The translations under genes and the position numbers were made by a program. DNA of 64,000 nucleotides from Cordilura impudica (lineage: Eukaryota; Arthropoda; Insecta; Diptera; Scathophagidae), in the NCBI GenBank assembly GCA_963682025.1, contig OY821517.1:336579144-336643143 (forward strand), read 5' to 3'. The notes beneath the pieces are model-generated. The model had not been told where the DNA came from, did no database searches, and worked only from the letters and a program-made list of their open reading frames with translations. Positions 33,960-44,206 of the stretch are shown here, one piece after another (the stretch's first letter is position 1; each line of letters starts with the position of its first letter).

Positions 33960-35215
33960 CTCTGGCAAATCGACTCACATTTGAACAACGCTTCCAAATT
34001 ATCCAAATTTACTTTGAAAATCAGTCAACGATTCGCCCGAATTATAATCGCAAGCCCTCCGTCGAACTGTGAACAGATTTCATAACACATACTCTCTACA
34101 TGATGCAATAACATCAACACGTGGAAGGCATGTGCGTATTGAAGAGAATATCGCCGTTATAGACAAAGGTGTGGAAGAAGATCCAAATTTATCAATTCGG
34201 CATCGGTCGCAGGAATTTTGACTCTGTCCGTCCACTAAGGGGAAAATTTTGAACAAAGACCTTGGCTTATAGCTGTATAAAATCCAGCTGGATTTTGGAA
34301 AAAAATTGGCGGTGGTTCTAGGTTGTTCTAAACAGTGTTCCAAAACAGATATGTCGCAAATCGTAACGTATTTTGTATATTTTTTTGTTTTTTTATGTTT
34401 TTTGGTTTTTTTCTTTTTTTTTTGTGATTTGTGTATATTTTATGTTAATTTTTTGTTTTTGTGTGTTTTTGTAATAGCTTATGTGAGCTCTCCGAGAAAA
34501 GGGACCTAGTGTTTCAAAAAACGGGTTGTGTCAAAAACAGTTGATTCTGGTACCTAAAAGGGTATAGAAACTTTAAATGCGTTTTTTTCTCAAAACTTAA
34601 TTTTCACACACTAGGTCCCTTTTCTCGGAGAAGGTCACATATATATTTTACATTCAGGTGCCATTCAGGATACCTTGTATGAAAGAAATTTTGGAATCTG
34701 TACGTTAACTTTCGTGTTGCATAAAAATATTGATATCGTTTAATAACGTTGATATCGCGGAAAAATGTTTTTCGTTCTCATTTGCGTACGTCACGGTTTG
34801 CAACATATGTATTTATTTTGGAACAATGATTAGAACAACTAGAAAAACCGCTAAATTTTTTTATTCTAAAAGTGGGGGCACAGTTTAAAATTCGTTTGTT
34901 TTCGATTTACCGGTACAAATTATATTTTAGAAACTCATCGTTTTGGAACATTGTAGAATAATCCTAGAACAATTCAGAAAAATCTTAAAAAAATTGTATT
35001 TCCAAAAATGGGGGGGCTAACTTCGCACACTTTAGCAATCAAGCTCATTTTTGGCTTAGCGGGTTTCTTAATAAACAAAATTGCCGCATATGAAGCGAGA
35101 CCAATCCACAGCGAAACCTCAGACATCATTACATCCAGGAAAATGCACCGGTTAGTGCGGTGGCATCATTTAGTCTTATTTCGTTAAAAATGAAGCCGGA
35201 GCTCGCGTTACGTGC
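33960..35215 (+). pseudogene. Second, older DD41D-like mariner transposase relic, split by an insert
   Basis: Segment 1 (33960-34330) gives, over several frames, LTFEQRFQIIQIYFENQ, RHVRIEENIAVIDKGVEED and LSIRHRSQEF, then KIQLDFGKK. These align with MNRLTNEQRLQVIEFYYQN, RTEENIAVV and LSIRRRSQQLG of the copy at 28.7 kb. Segment 2 (35029-35215) gives NQAHFWLSGFLNKQNCRIWSE and FVKNEAGA-like text, corresponding to the region around the first catalytic Asp, where D is now N. About 700 bp of unrelated sequence (about 34331-35028) separates them. Second and third catalytic regions are absent. Many stops: a dead relic. Confidence 0.75.
34480..34642. mobile_element. 163-bp hairpin element with 23-bp perfect inverted arms
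   Basis: The arms at 34490-34512 and 34608-34630 (CTCCGAGAAAAGGGACCTAG...) are exact reverse complements; the next 8-10 bases outward (ATGTGAGCT / ATGTGACCT) also pair with one or two differences. It lies inside the insert that splits the mariner relic. I cannot name the family; a MITE is likely. Confidence 0.55.
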
Positions 35216-35218
35216 AGT

Positions 35219-35400
35219 GGAGATCGTTACTGCACCATTATTGGTTAAAATCGGTGCATGTTCACACCTAGTCCCCATAGAAATGGCTCCTATAATAGCA
35301 ACGTAAAATGCCATAAGATCTAAATTAGCACGTAGATCCCGGTTAAATTTGGTTTGTGTGTGTTTAATACACCCATTAATTAGTAGTCCAAAATGAAACC
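35219..35400 (+). mobile_element. mini-me/DINE-1-like fragment, copy F
   Basis: GGTTAAAATCGGTGCATGTTC, CCTAGTCCCCATA, GCCATAAGATC and TAGTAGTCCAAAAT match the middle of the full copies. Both ends are missing. It joins directly onto the mariner relic. Confidence 0.65.
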
Positions 35401-35584
35401 CTCTTGGACATTCTTACATACTTATTAAATTGCACTAAAAAATCTATAGTTTCATAAGAAGCGATTCGAAAAATTATGCTTGGTTTCTGCGATTATGACG
35501 AACGTTTGTGCGTCTGTGCTTATATGTATGCAGGATACAAATATTCCCATCATTTTTCAAAAATTCTAAAATTGTGGAAAATAC
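35401..35584. other. Short unassigned sequence between repeats
   Basis: No feature recognised. A small frame at 35476-35703 is not similar to anything I know and overlaps the following minisatellite. Confidence 0.3.
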
Positions 35585-36370
35585 GGTGGATCGAAAATAA
35601 AATTTTTATATGTTATATTTTCACCTCTAAAATTTTTCAACATGAATATTTTTTTTGTAAGCTAAAAAATAGTTACCAAGTTAAAAATTTGTGTTCCCAT
35701 TAAACAATTTTTATGATAATGTCACATTTGATGAAGGTGGAAAATTTTTTTTAATCACAGTTATCTATTTCCTAAATTTATTTCACCTTAAAATATGTTT
35801 TCACGTGGAAATATGTTTACATCTGAAAATTTTTTAATATTTTTTACTCAAAAACTTTTTTTAACTTCAAAAAATATACCCCTAAATTCCTAATATATAT
35901 TATTCTTTTTAAAATTATTTTTACCTCAAATGTTATTCACTTCTGTATTTTGTATTCACCTCAAGAAATAAGCATCTCTTATTTGATAATGCAATACATT
36001 TTTTAACCTTACAAATCTATTTTCACCAAAAAATGTTATCAAATATTTTGTTCACCTTAAATTTTTTTTATTCAATTTAAATCACCTTTAATTTGTTTAA
36101 ACCTTCAAAGTATATTTCCACCTCAAAAATTTTACCACATGAATATTTGTTGTTCACCTTAAAAAGAAATAAATATTAAATAATGTCATATTTGATAAAG
36201 GTGCAAAATTTTCTTTCATCTCAGATATCTATTTACTAAATTTATATCACATTAAAAACATCTCTTATTTGATAATGAGTCATGTGGAGCCAACACGTTT
36301 TTTCATGTGTGAGAATTTTATTTCACCAAATTTTTTTTAAAGTCGAAAATTTATTTAGACGACACCATAT
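35585..36370 (+). repeat. Degenerate CACCTCAAAATTTTT minisatellite tract
   Basis: Units TTTTCACCTCTAAAATTTTT, TTCACCTTAAAATATG and CCACCTCAAAAATTTT recur. The phrase CATCTCTTATTTGATAATG occurs twice (35966 and 36256) and again at 43091, which links this tract to the one at 43 kb. Confidence 0.55.
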
Positions 36371-36477
36371 TAATTACTAAGTCTAAAAATAAATTTTTTA
36401 TGTTCGTCATAAAATTCCTTCATAAAATTCATCCATGCGCGATGTTTGCTCTTCAAAAATTCTATTATAATGAGAAA

Positions 36478-36616
36478 TATGGCCCATACACGACACAAGC
36501 ATGATTGTGCAATCACAAAAATATCAAACTCATTTTGATTTTGTACAATCGGATGGCCCAATCACACCACAGGCCCATACACGGTCAATCAACTTGCGCA
36601 ATCACTTGTTGTATGG
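36478..36616. repeat. GGCCCATACA inverted-repeat segment, possible MITE
   Basis: GGCCCATACACGACACAAG at 36481, a second GGCCCATACACG at 36571, and TTGTATGGGCCC at 36609-36620 form inverted arms with related inner sequence (ATTGTGCAATCAC / CGCAATCACTTG). The segment is more GC-rich than its flanks. The target duplication is not clear. Confidence 0.4.
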
Positions 36617-37109
36617 GCCCTATAAGTCATGAATTTTTTCACCTAAAATAAAAAATAATCAAAAATTTATGTATTATTTATTCAATTAAGTCACCTTAAA
36701 ACTTAAAACCTCTAAACTTTCAAAATATGTTTTCGCCACAAAATATATTATTATTTTATATTCGCTACGCAACAGACGAAGTTGGACATCTTTTTTGAAT
36801 ATCAAATATTTATTTATTATATTAAGTAATATATATAATTTCTCCTTCATATAATTTTTTCATCTTAAAAAATAAACCTGGGCACAAATCACCGCATTCG
36901 TTATCAAAATTTTTAGATCGAAATTATTTTTTTATTTTGCAAAATAAAATACTAAAAATAATTTTACTATGTCACAATTAACGAATTATGGCTCCTAATT
37001 AAGAGTAAAAGTGAAACGAGGTCTGATGTTTGTCCGTCTTCTTTAAATAATAAACCAAAATATGAAATTTCGATCGATTTTACTCGATATCGAATGCAGT
37101 GATTTGGCC
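36617..37109. other. AT-rich sequence, no gene recognised
   Basis: A few CACCTTAAAA units occur at 36620-36740; the remainder is unassigned. Confidence 0.4.
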
Positions 37110-37960
37110 CCTGGCTTAAGATCAAATGCTTATACCCAATACCACTATGTGGTCAGAGTATAATGACTTTGTGCTTTGCGTCAAAAAATATTTGACCTAG
37201 ACCCACCTTTGATTGTACCAAACTGAGAATCACTTGCGGAGTCGGTTTAACTATGTCTGTCCATTTGTCCGTCCATCTGTGGTTTATGTTAACCTTGTAA
37301 TCAAACTACATGTTGCATATATGCATATATTTTAATGAAATTGGTTAAAATCGGTGCATGCTCAGATATAGTCCCCATGCAAATGACCCCTATGAGATCA
37401 ACTTAATTTACTATAAGATCCAAGTTAGCACATAGATCTCGGTCGAATTGGCTGTGTGTGTGTTTATTACATCCATTAATCAGGAGTCCAAAAAAAAATT
37501 GGATTAGTGTAAGATTTTGAGAAAAATAAGTGACTACCAAATATGGTCAGAATAGGTCCATTTTTCGACCTAGTCCTCTATATAAATATAGCATCCGATA
37601 TGAACTTATTCAGATCTGCAGGCAAACAAATTAATAAAAATTTCACTCAGCTTTGGTTTATGCTTATTTTCTATACATAATTCGTTTGACCTAAGACCAA
37701 TTCTCTAAACGCAAGATGTAGGATGTCGCACAGTCGGTCTAGACCGATAATAATTTTCTTACTAATTTTACTTTAAATGAAGCCAAAATATTGGCACATT
37801 TGTTTCAAATATTGGCCTATATTCTTTTGAAACAAATGCGCCAAATTTTTTTGATTTTTTTAAAGTAAAAACATTGATCTTGAGCCAGATTAATTTCGAA
37901 CTAAATTATTAAAATGATAAAGATCGAAGATAAGATTTTTATTTTTATATATGTAAATTA
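37110..37960. mobile_element. Second copy of the 55-bp-inverted-arm element, interrupted
   Basis: A left-arm piece GGCTTAAGATCAAATG (37113-37128) and its continuation TTTTACTTTAAATGAAGCC (37766-37784) are separated by a mini-me-like element. The centre (ATTGGCACATTTGTTTC) and right arm (37861-37910, GTAAAAACATTGATCTTGAGCC) follow, then ATTAAAATGATAAAGATCGA, as at 24199. This copy is more diverged than the one at 23897. Confidence 0.65.
37129..37765 (+). mobile_element. mini-me/DINE-1-like element, copy G (old, inside an arm)
   Basis: It starts CTTATACCCAATACCACTATG and ends CAGTCGGTCTAGACCGAT then TTTTCTTACTAAT. The GTCY tract is short and decayed (37257-37283). The target is the left arm of the inverted-arm element, so the boundaries are fixed to within a few bases. 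Confidence 0.75.
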
Positions 37961-37962
37961 TA

Positions 37963-38754
37963 AAAAACAAGTAAGAAAATTATAGTCGGTCTAGACCGAC
38001 TATACGATACCCTGTACCATGCGTTTAGAAACCCTATCTCTTAGGCCCAACTAACTGGACATTGAAAATAAGCAAAAACCAAATTTGAGTGGGATTTTTA
38101 TTAATTTTTTTGGCTGCAGATATGAAAAAGTTCATATCGGATGCTATATCTATAAAGGGACTAGGTCCAAAAATGGACCGATCCTGATCATGTTTGGTAA
38201 AGTCTCTTGTATTTTGCAAAAATATGTACAAACAAAATTTGAGAAGAATCAGTGCAATATTTTTGTTTTTTAATAGATTTAAGTGAAGATCGGGAAGCAG
38301 CTCTATATGGGGTCAAAGGGATCATTTTTGGACTACTCATTAGTGGATGTAATGAACGCATACAAACCCAATTTGAGTAAGATCTATATGACAATTTGGA
38401 TCTTATGGCAATCTATGTCGATTTCATATGGGTAATTTGTATGGGGGCTAGGTCTGAACATGAACCGATTCTCCCCAATTTCAATAGCGTTCATTCCATG
38501 GCCGATAAAGGCTTATATACCAAATTTCATCAAAATATATTCATATTTGCGACCTGCAGTTTGATTACAAGGTTTACATGGACACACAGACGGACGGACG
38601 GACGGACGGACGGACGGACACTGTTAAATCAACTCAGAAAGTGATTCTGATTCGATCGGTATAATTAAAGATGGGTCTAGGTCAAATATTTTTGGTTGTT
38701 ACAAACAGCAGCACAAAGTCATTATACCCAAACCACATAGTGGTATAGGGTATA
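37963..38754 (-). mobile_element. mini-me/DINE-1-like element, copy H (young, full length)
   Basis: It begins AAAAAACAAGTAAGAAAATT, then the 22-bp palindrome (about 37980-38001), with (GGAC)n at 38590-38621 being the longest pure tract in the window, and ends CACATAGTGGTATAGGGTATA. Internally nearly identical to copies B and E. It sits just downstream of the interrupted inverted-arm element. Confidence 0.8.
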
Positions 38755-39215
38755 AATATCCAAATTTGATTTCAATTTTTTAAGCACAACAATTTGTGCT
38801 CCTTAAAATTTTACCATAATTTTACCATCTCAAAATTTTTTTACCTTAAAATCGTTGTACCTTAAATTTTTTTTATTCTTATATTAGAATGGAAATTTGA
38901 AAAAAAAAAAAATTTATTTTATTTCGATACATTTTTTCAGTTTATAAATTAATTTTTTTGTATGTTCAAAAATGTTATTCACCTCAAAAATGTGTATTTA
39001 CCTCAGAAAATTTTTATTTCTGAATCGATTACGTGGCAGGTAAGCTCCAAATTTTTTTCACGTCAAAAAATTTTTTTTACCACAAATACAGATGTATTTG
39101 GACTTTAAAATTTTTAACCTTAAAAATATATTATCACCTCAAAAATTTTTTCGCTTCAAAAAAATTTTTTTTCAAATTTTTTTTTTCAAACTAAAATTTT
39201 ATCAAATATATCAAA
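38755..39215 (+). repeat. Degenerate CACCTCAAAATTTTT minisatellite tract
   Basis: Units such as TTCACCTCAAAAATG, TTATCACCTCAAAAATTTT and TTTTTACCTTAAAAT recur, ending at the poly(T) of the adjacent LINE. Confidence 0.55.
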
Positions 39216-39414
39216 AATATTTTTTTTTTTTAATATATAAACTTTATTTCATAAAATCAATTCATACATAATTGAGCTCAGCGCCATTAAGGCTTTGTTG
39301 AGGCAAATTGGCAAATAAGCTTATTTTAATAAAATTAAAAAATATTAAAATGAAATGAAAAATTTAATTTGTACTAATGAAAAAATTTAAAGTTATATCA
39401 CAAACATTACAATA

Positions 39415-39636
39415 TTATTCTATATTTTTAAATAAAGAAATAGTTAAACATTCTTTTAGACTTTGCGGTAAACTATTAAATTCCAGACTACCGATATATT
39501 CCACTCGCTGTTTCGTAGTTTCTAAACGACAATTTGAAACTCTAAGGTTTGAATTATTTCTTCTATTGGAAGCTTGTTGAGTAACTGAAAACCAAGTGGT
39601 ATGGTGACCGATATTACGTAGCACTTTAAAAACATA
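39415..39636 (-). pseudogene. LINE 2 extreme C-terminus, beyond the Helitron
   Basis: The frame gives RNIGHHTTWF, LETTKQRVEYIGSLEFNSLP and SLKECLTISLFKN. The H..T, ..EY.G...FN.LP, ..FK pattern is the usual end of CR1/Jockey-like ORF2 proteins. Non-coding 3' sequence and poly(A) follow. Confidence 0.7.
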
Positions 39637-40010
39637 TCCATAATATTAATAGGCTAGGCGATTTCTTGTGACTGATGTTTTGTTCTATCATTTTATCCCG
39701 ATTTTGACCAAACATATCTTATTTGAAATGTATTTCTTTTTAGCCGAGTTGCAGATTTAAAAATTTTTAAATTTTTTTTCATTATTTTGAGTAAATTGCA
39801 TTTAAAGTTGCTACCAACACATACATAAAATTATACAATGCGAGGTGTGTGTTTATTGAATTTATTAATGTATTTGTAAAAAATGAGTTTTTTTGTGTTG
39901 ATTTGTTAATTGGCTATAATTGATTAGCATACTTTTAGGGTCTTTATTTAATGAAAAAAATAAAATTTCCTAGAATTTGCGCTCGAATTTCGAGGGCTGG
40001 AATCTGCTAG
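39637..40010 (+). mobile_element. Short non-autonomous Helitron, copy 4 (reference copy)
   Basis: It starts TC (39637-39638) after A, and ends CTAG (40007-40010) before T, the exact A|T target of Helitrons. A 13-bp hairpin CTCGAATTTCGAG (39982-39994) lies 12 nt before the CTAG. 374 bp. It interrupts the coding region of LINE 2, so it is a real insertion with no target duplication, as expected for Helitrons. No Rep/helicase sequence, so it depends on a partner. Confidence 0.88.
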
Positions 40011-40012
40011 TA

Positions 40013-40232
40013 TTAATAATTACATTTTGTACATTCCATGTATAGGTAAAACATTTTTGGCGACATCTCTAGAAGTGATATAGTTGGATACAGTCGGGGA
40101 AGATTAAATATGATTTTTAGTGATTTATTCTGCAGTATTTGTAGGGATTTTAAATCATAAGTTTTATTGTATCCAAATATCAAAGTCAAATAATGCAAAC
40201 GGCTCTGAACCAGTGATTGAAAAATAATATAT
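40013..40232 (-). pseudogene. LINE 2 thumb/C-terminal segment between the two inserts
   Basis: The minus strand reads QSLVQSRLHYLTLIFGYNKT then LKSLQILQNKSLKIIFNLPR, a typical post-RT thumb region. It is bounded on the right by the MITE duplication TTA and on the left by the Helitron end. Confidence 0.75.
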
Positions 40233-40235
40233 TTA

Positions 40236-40352
40236 GGGCCGTATGCAAAAAAATTAAACTGTACTTCAAGTAGACTTTATTGTATGTTTTTCATACAAAA
40301 TTTGTTGATTAAGTCTACTTGAAGTACACTTTAATTTTTTTGCAGACGGTTC
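40236..40352. mobile_element. 117-bp PIF/Harbinger-type MITE
   Basis: TTA flanks both sides (40233-40235 and 40353-40355), the TWA duplication of PIF/Harbinger. The two 42-nt arms start GGGCCGTATGC and (inverted) GAACCGTCTGC and pair at 38 of 42 positions, leaving a 33-nt centre that itself contains TTGTATG/CATACAA. It interrupts the LINE 2 frame, so the original site can be reconstructed in principle by simple excision. Confidence 0.85.
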
Positions 40353-40380
40353 TTAGTCTTTTCATCAAGTTTGTGCTTTA

Positions 40381-41775
40381 ATTTAAATAAAATTCCCAGA
40401 GCCGGTGATATCTTGGCCTGCAGATGTTGTATATGCCGATGCCATGACAAAATGTTTTGAGATATTTTACGGCTTGTACTTCCTCTACCTCTTTGCCATC
40501 AATATATATAATATTATTGTTATTATTACGATTCGGATGAGGTATAAATCTTATAAGTTTTGTTTTATTAGTATTTAGTACAAGTTTGTTTAGCTTCGCA
40601 AACTCTGAAATTAGAGCACCATTTCGTTCAGCAAACGTTTTGAAAGCCAGATCTGCTTTATATGGGTAAAAAATACACAAATCATCAGCATACATAAACG
40701 TCTTTCCATCAAGACCTATTGTTAATATCGTTTAAATATGTAGTAAACAATAAAGGACCCAAAACACTGCCCTGCGGAACACCGTGTTCGACAAAATTCA
40801 TTGAGCTCTTCGATGTATTAATTTGAACATATTGCTTCCTTCCTTCTAAATAGTTTTCTATTAGAGCCAATTCTGTACCTCTTATGCCATAAAATTTAAA
40901 CTTTTGTACTAAAATCTTGTAATCGACAAGATCAAAATCCCTAGAAAACTCGTAGAGACGGCCTCCAACACAAGTAAAACCTCTACCCAAACAGTCACAT
41001 ATGTAATTAACTACATTGATCACAGCTTCGTCAGTGCCACAACCCTTCCTAAAACCATATTGATTAGGGAATATAAGAGATTCTATTTCAAAAAATGCTA
41101 AAAGTTGTGAATGCAAAATTTTTTCAAAAACTTTATCAATTGCCGACAAAACAACAACCGGTCTAAGCTTTTCCACAGAACTGGCATTAAATTTCCTTTG
41201 GAATCGGAATGGTTTTATAAAATTTAAGTATATCTCGGAAAACTGAGGTGGTAATTGAAAAATTTAAAATATTTGCAAGAACAGGAGCTACTATATCTTT
41301 ACAGTCATATAAATATTTCGATGTTACGTTGTCACTTCCTGGACTCTTATTAATTTCCAAATGTGATAGTAAATCATAAATTTCATCTGTGCTGGTGAAA
41401 AAAAATCTAAATCGCTTGTGGTGATTTCGCAGAGTTCTTAAAAAGTTACAACTGTATTCAGGGTTTGATTCAATATGGCTTTTTACACTTCTAACAGAAT
41501 TTAGCAAATACTGATTAAAAACTTCAGCTTTAACAGTGTCATCATCAATTTTTAGATTCGTTGCAGATTTAGAACCCCTGCCAAGAGTTTGATTTAAAAA
41601 TTTCCAACATTTTCTTTGTTCCTGTTGCATTTTGCTTAAATTTTCATGACAATAGTTTATCATAGCATCCCTACTAGCAATTTTAATAATTTTACTAATT
41701 CTCTTTAAACTCATTTCAATTTCAGCTTTATAACATTTTCTTTTTCGTAGTTTAAGGAGCTTCTTTTTATATTAG
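40381..41775 (-). pseudogene. Reverse transcriptase remnant of LINE 2
   Basis: From 41714 the frame gives a pre-RT helix-rich region, then INKSPGSDNVTSKYL (RT motif 0-1) and FYKTIPIPKEI. After a frame change, LRPVVVLSAIDKVFEKIL, NQYGFRKGCGTDEAV, a damaged motif A (FSRDFDLVDYKIL) and HGVPQGSVLGPLLF follow. A second frame change precedes MYADDLCIF, which carries the YADD catalytic box at 40681-40692. Another lies near 40450, after which WHRHIQHLQAKISPALG continues. At least three frameshifts make it non-coding. Confidence 0.85.
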
Positions 41776-43079
41776 TTTCTTATTATATTCTATTAGAGCA
41801 CTTAAAGTACATTGATACTAATTGGTGCACTGTGGCTGAATGAAAATTGTCAACAACATTAAACATCAAACCATTATAATGCACCACATTCCAGAATACT
41901 GATAAATTTTCATGATAACGTGGAGAAAGTTAAATAATCTACAAAATTCTCAACAATATGTTCTGTTCCTAAGAAGTGTTTAGAAAATTTCCAGTTTTCC
42001 GGTATGATCAAGTTTCAAATTGTTATTTCCGAGTTATTAATATTTATGGTTTAATCTCTTAGCCGATATTATAATATATGATATGATCCAACTGTTTATA
42101 TACAGAAATTTATACACGTAATAACGAAATTCTTGAAAAAAATGTGCACCTGTAATTTCATATTTTATAATGTTTAACAAAAATTTAGCAAACGATAAAT
42201 CATTGTTTGGCATTTAAAACAACACGCAACTTTTTGTTTGAACTTTCAAAAATTTATTAATGTTGTTTGTCAAGTCAAATCAACAATAACATAACATGAT
42301 TTTTTTTTTTTTTTTTTGTAATTTTTGAAATAATATAAACATGAAACATTTACTAAATAATATTATGCAGTAGTTGAGCATAGAAAACCCATCATAAACT
42401 CAAAATTCTTTAAGGCATTTCAATACTTTTAATCATAAATTAAACAAAAAAACAAAATTAACTTCAACTTTAATAAAAGCACGTTTGACAATTGCATGAC
42501 AATTACGTGACAGCTAATCAGTTTAATTTAAGTTTTGCTACAGCTTTAAAATACAAAAAAAAAAAAAAAACACTGCATTTAAATTTGACACGTTTTTGTT
42601 TCTTCTTCTGTATTTCAGTCGAGTGTTTATTAAAAATGTTTCAAAGTATTTAAAATAAATGGAATACTTATAGACTATAAATGTTAATAGCTGACAAAGA
42701 AAAAAATCAAAAAATATAAACAAACATGCTACTCTTAATAAATCGCCATCATTGTCAGTCAGTTCGAAATCGCATATAAAATTTGAAACCTCACATCAAG
42801 GTGATTTCGTTCGATTAAATTTCAATGTGCAATGTGACAAAACTAACATTGCGAATTTCAGTCAGTATTTATTCAATTATAAAATTCTGTAGTATGTAAA
42901 ATAAATGCAGGCATACAATGTTTCCGGTTGAAATAAACAAAAAATAATAAAGAAACAAACAGAAGAAGAAATGATTTCGATAGACAATATATTTTTATGG
43001 AAACTGAAACTTTTAACTTTCATTTTGAAATGCAACAACTATGAAGAAAAACCAGCAAAAAACAACTTCAAATATATTA
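41776..43079. other. AT-rich intergenic sequence; weak promoter-like words
   Basis: Homopolymer T at 42301-42318. Around 42750-42860 there are TCAGTCAGTTC, GCATATAAAATTTG and TTTCAGTCAGTATT, words seen in fly core promoters (TATA and initiator), but no coding exon follows that I can support. Confidence 0.35.
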
Positions 43080-44200
43080 TCACAAAAAAGCATCTCTTAT
43101 TTGATAATGGTGTACACAAACCATTTTATTCACCTCATATGAGAGAATTCTATTTTACAAGACATTTTTTAACCTTACAAATTTATTTTCACCAAAAAAT
43201 TTTATCAAATATATTGTTCACCTTAAATTCTTTTTATTCAATTTCAATTACCTTTAATATGTTTTAACCTTCAAAATATATTTTCACCTCAAAAATTTTA
43301 CCACATGAATATTATTCTTTTTGTTTTTGAGAAGCTGTTAATTGTTTTTCACCTTAAAAATTTGTGCTCCCCTTAAAAAGCAAAAAAATAAAATAATATC
43401 ATATATGATGAAGGTGGAAAATTTTCTTCAATCTCTATATCTATTTATTAAATTTATGTAACAGTAAAAATACATGTATACCTGCAAATTTTTTTCATGT
43501 GCGATAATTTTATTTCACCAAATTTTATTTCAACTCAAAAATTTATTTTCGCTTAAATTTTTGTATATTTGCAAAATAACATTTTTTTTGTTACCTTTTT
43601 CATGTGCGATAACTTTATTTCACCAAATTTTATTTCAACTCACAAATTTATTTTCGTTTAAATTTTTGTATTTTTGGCAAAATAAAATTTTTTTTGGCTT
43701 TTCTTCAAGGTTATTTCATCTCAAAATATGTTTAAAACAATATTGAAAGAAAATAAATAAAATAAAATATAAAATTTTTTCCCCCTGACTTGATTTTTAT
43801 TGAATGTTGTTTCAGCAAAAAATAAAAAATTTTGGCTTAAAATGGTTTTTCTGCAACATAGTTTTATCTCAAAATATTTAAAAAAATATTTTAAAAAATT
43901 TGAAAAAATTTAATAAAATAAAAAATATTTCGCTTAAAATTTATTTTGATGCAATCAAATAAAAATTATTTGCCTTCAAATAATATTCTTCAAGGTTGTT
44001 TCATTTCAAAATGTTTAAACAAAAAAAAATTTTTTAAGAAAATAATTTAAATAAAAATAAAATTAGTTTCACTAAAAAAAATTTTTTTTTGCTTTAAAAT
44101 GATTTTTGTGAAGGTTGTTTCAGCAAAAAAAAAAATATTTTTACCTTAAAATGGGTTTTCTGTAGGATTGTTTCATCTTGGAATATGTAAAAAAAAATAT
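43080..44200 (+). repeat. Degenerate CACCTC/TTCACC minisatellite tract
   Basis: TTTATTTCACCAAATTTTATTTCAACTCA appears in slightly changed form at 43512 and 43616 (about 104 bp apart). CACCTTAAATTC and CACCTCAAAAATTTT recur. From 43700 a variant with GGTTGTTTCAGCAAAAA dominates. Phenylalanine/isoleucine-rich frames here are by-products. Confidence 0.55.
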
Positions 44201-44206
44201 TTAAAA

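Larger units (their letters stand above)
39220..41775 (-). mobile_element. Non-LTR retrotransposon (LINE 2), 5' truncated, split by two insertions
   Basis: On the minus strand the element runs from a pre-RT region at about 41775 to a poly(A) tail (T run at 39220-39231), with GAAATAAAG just before the tail. A Helitron (39637-40010) and a Harbinger-type MITE (40236-40352) interrupt it. The C-terminal coding part continues beyond the Helitron (39415-39630), so the three pieces belong to one insertion. The RT most resembles the CR1/L2 group, but I cannot fix the clade. Confidence 0.85.
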
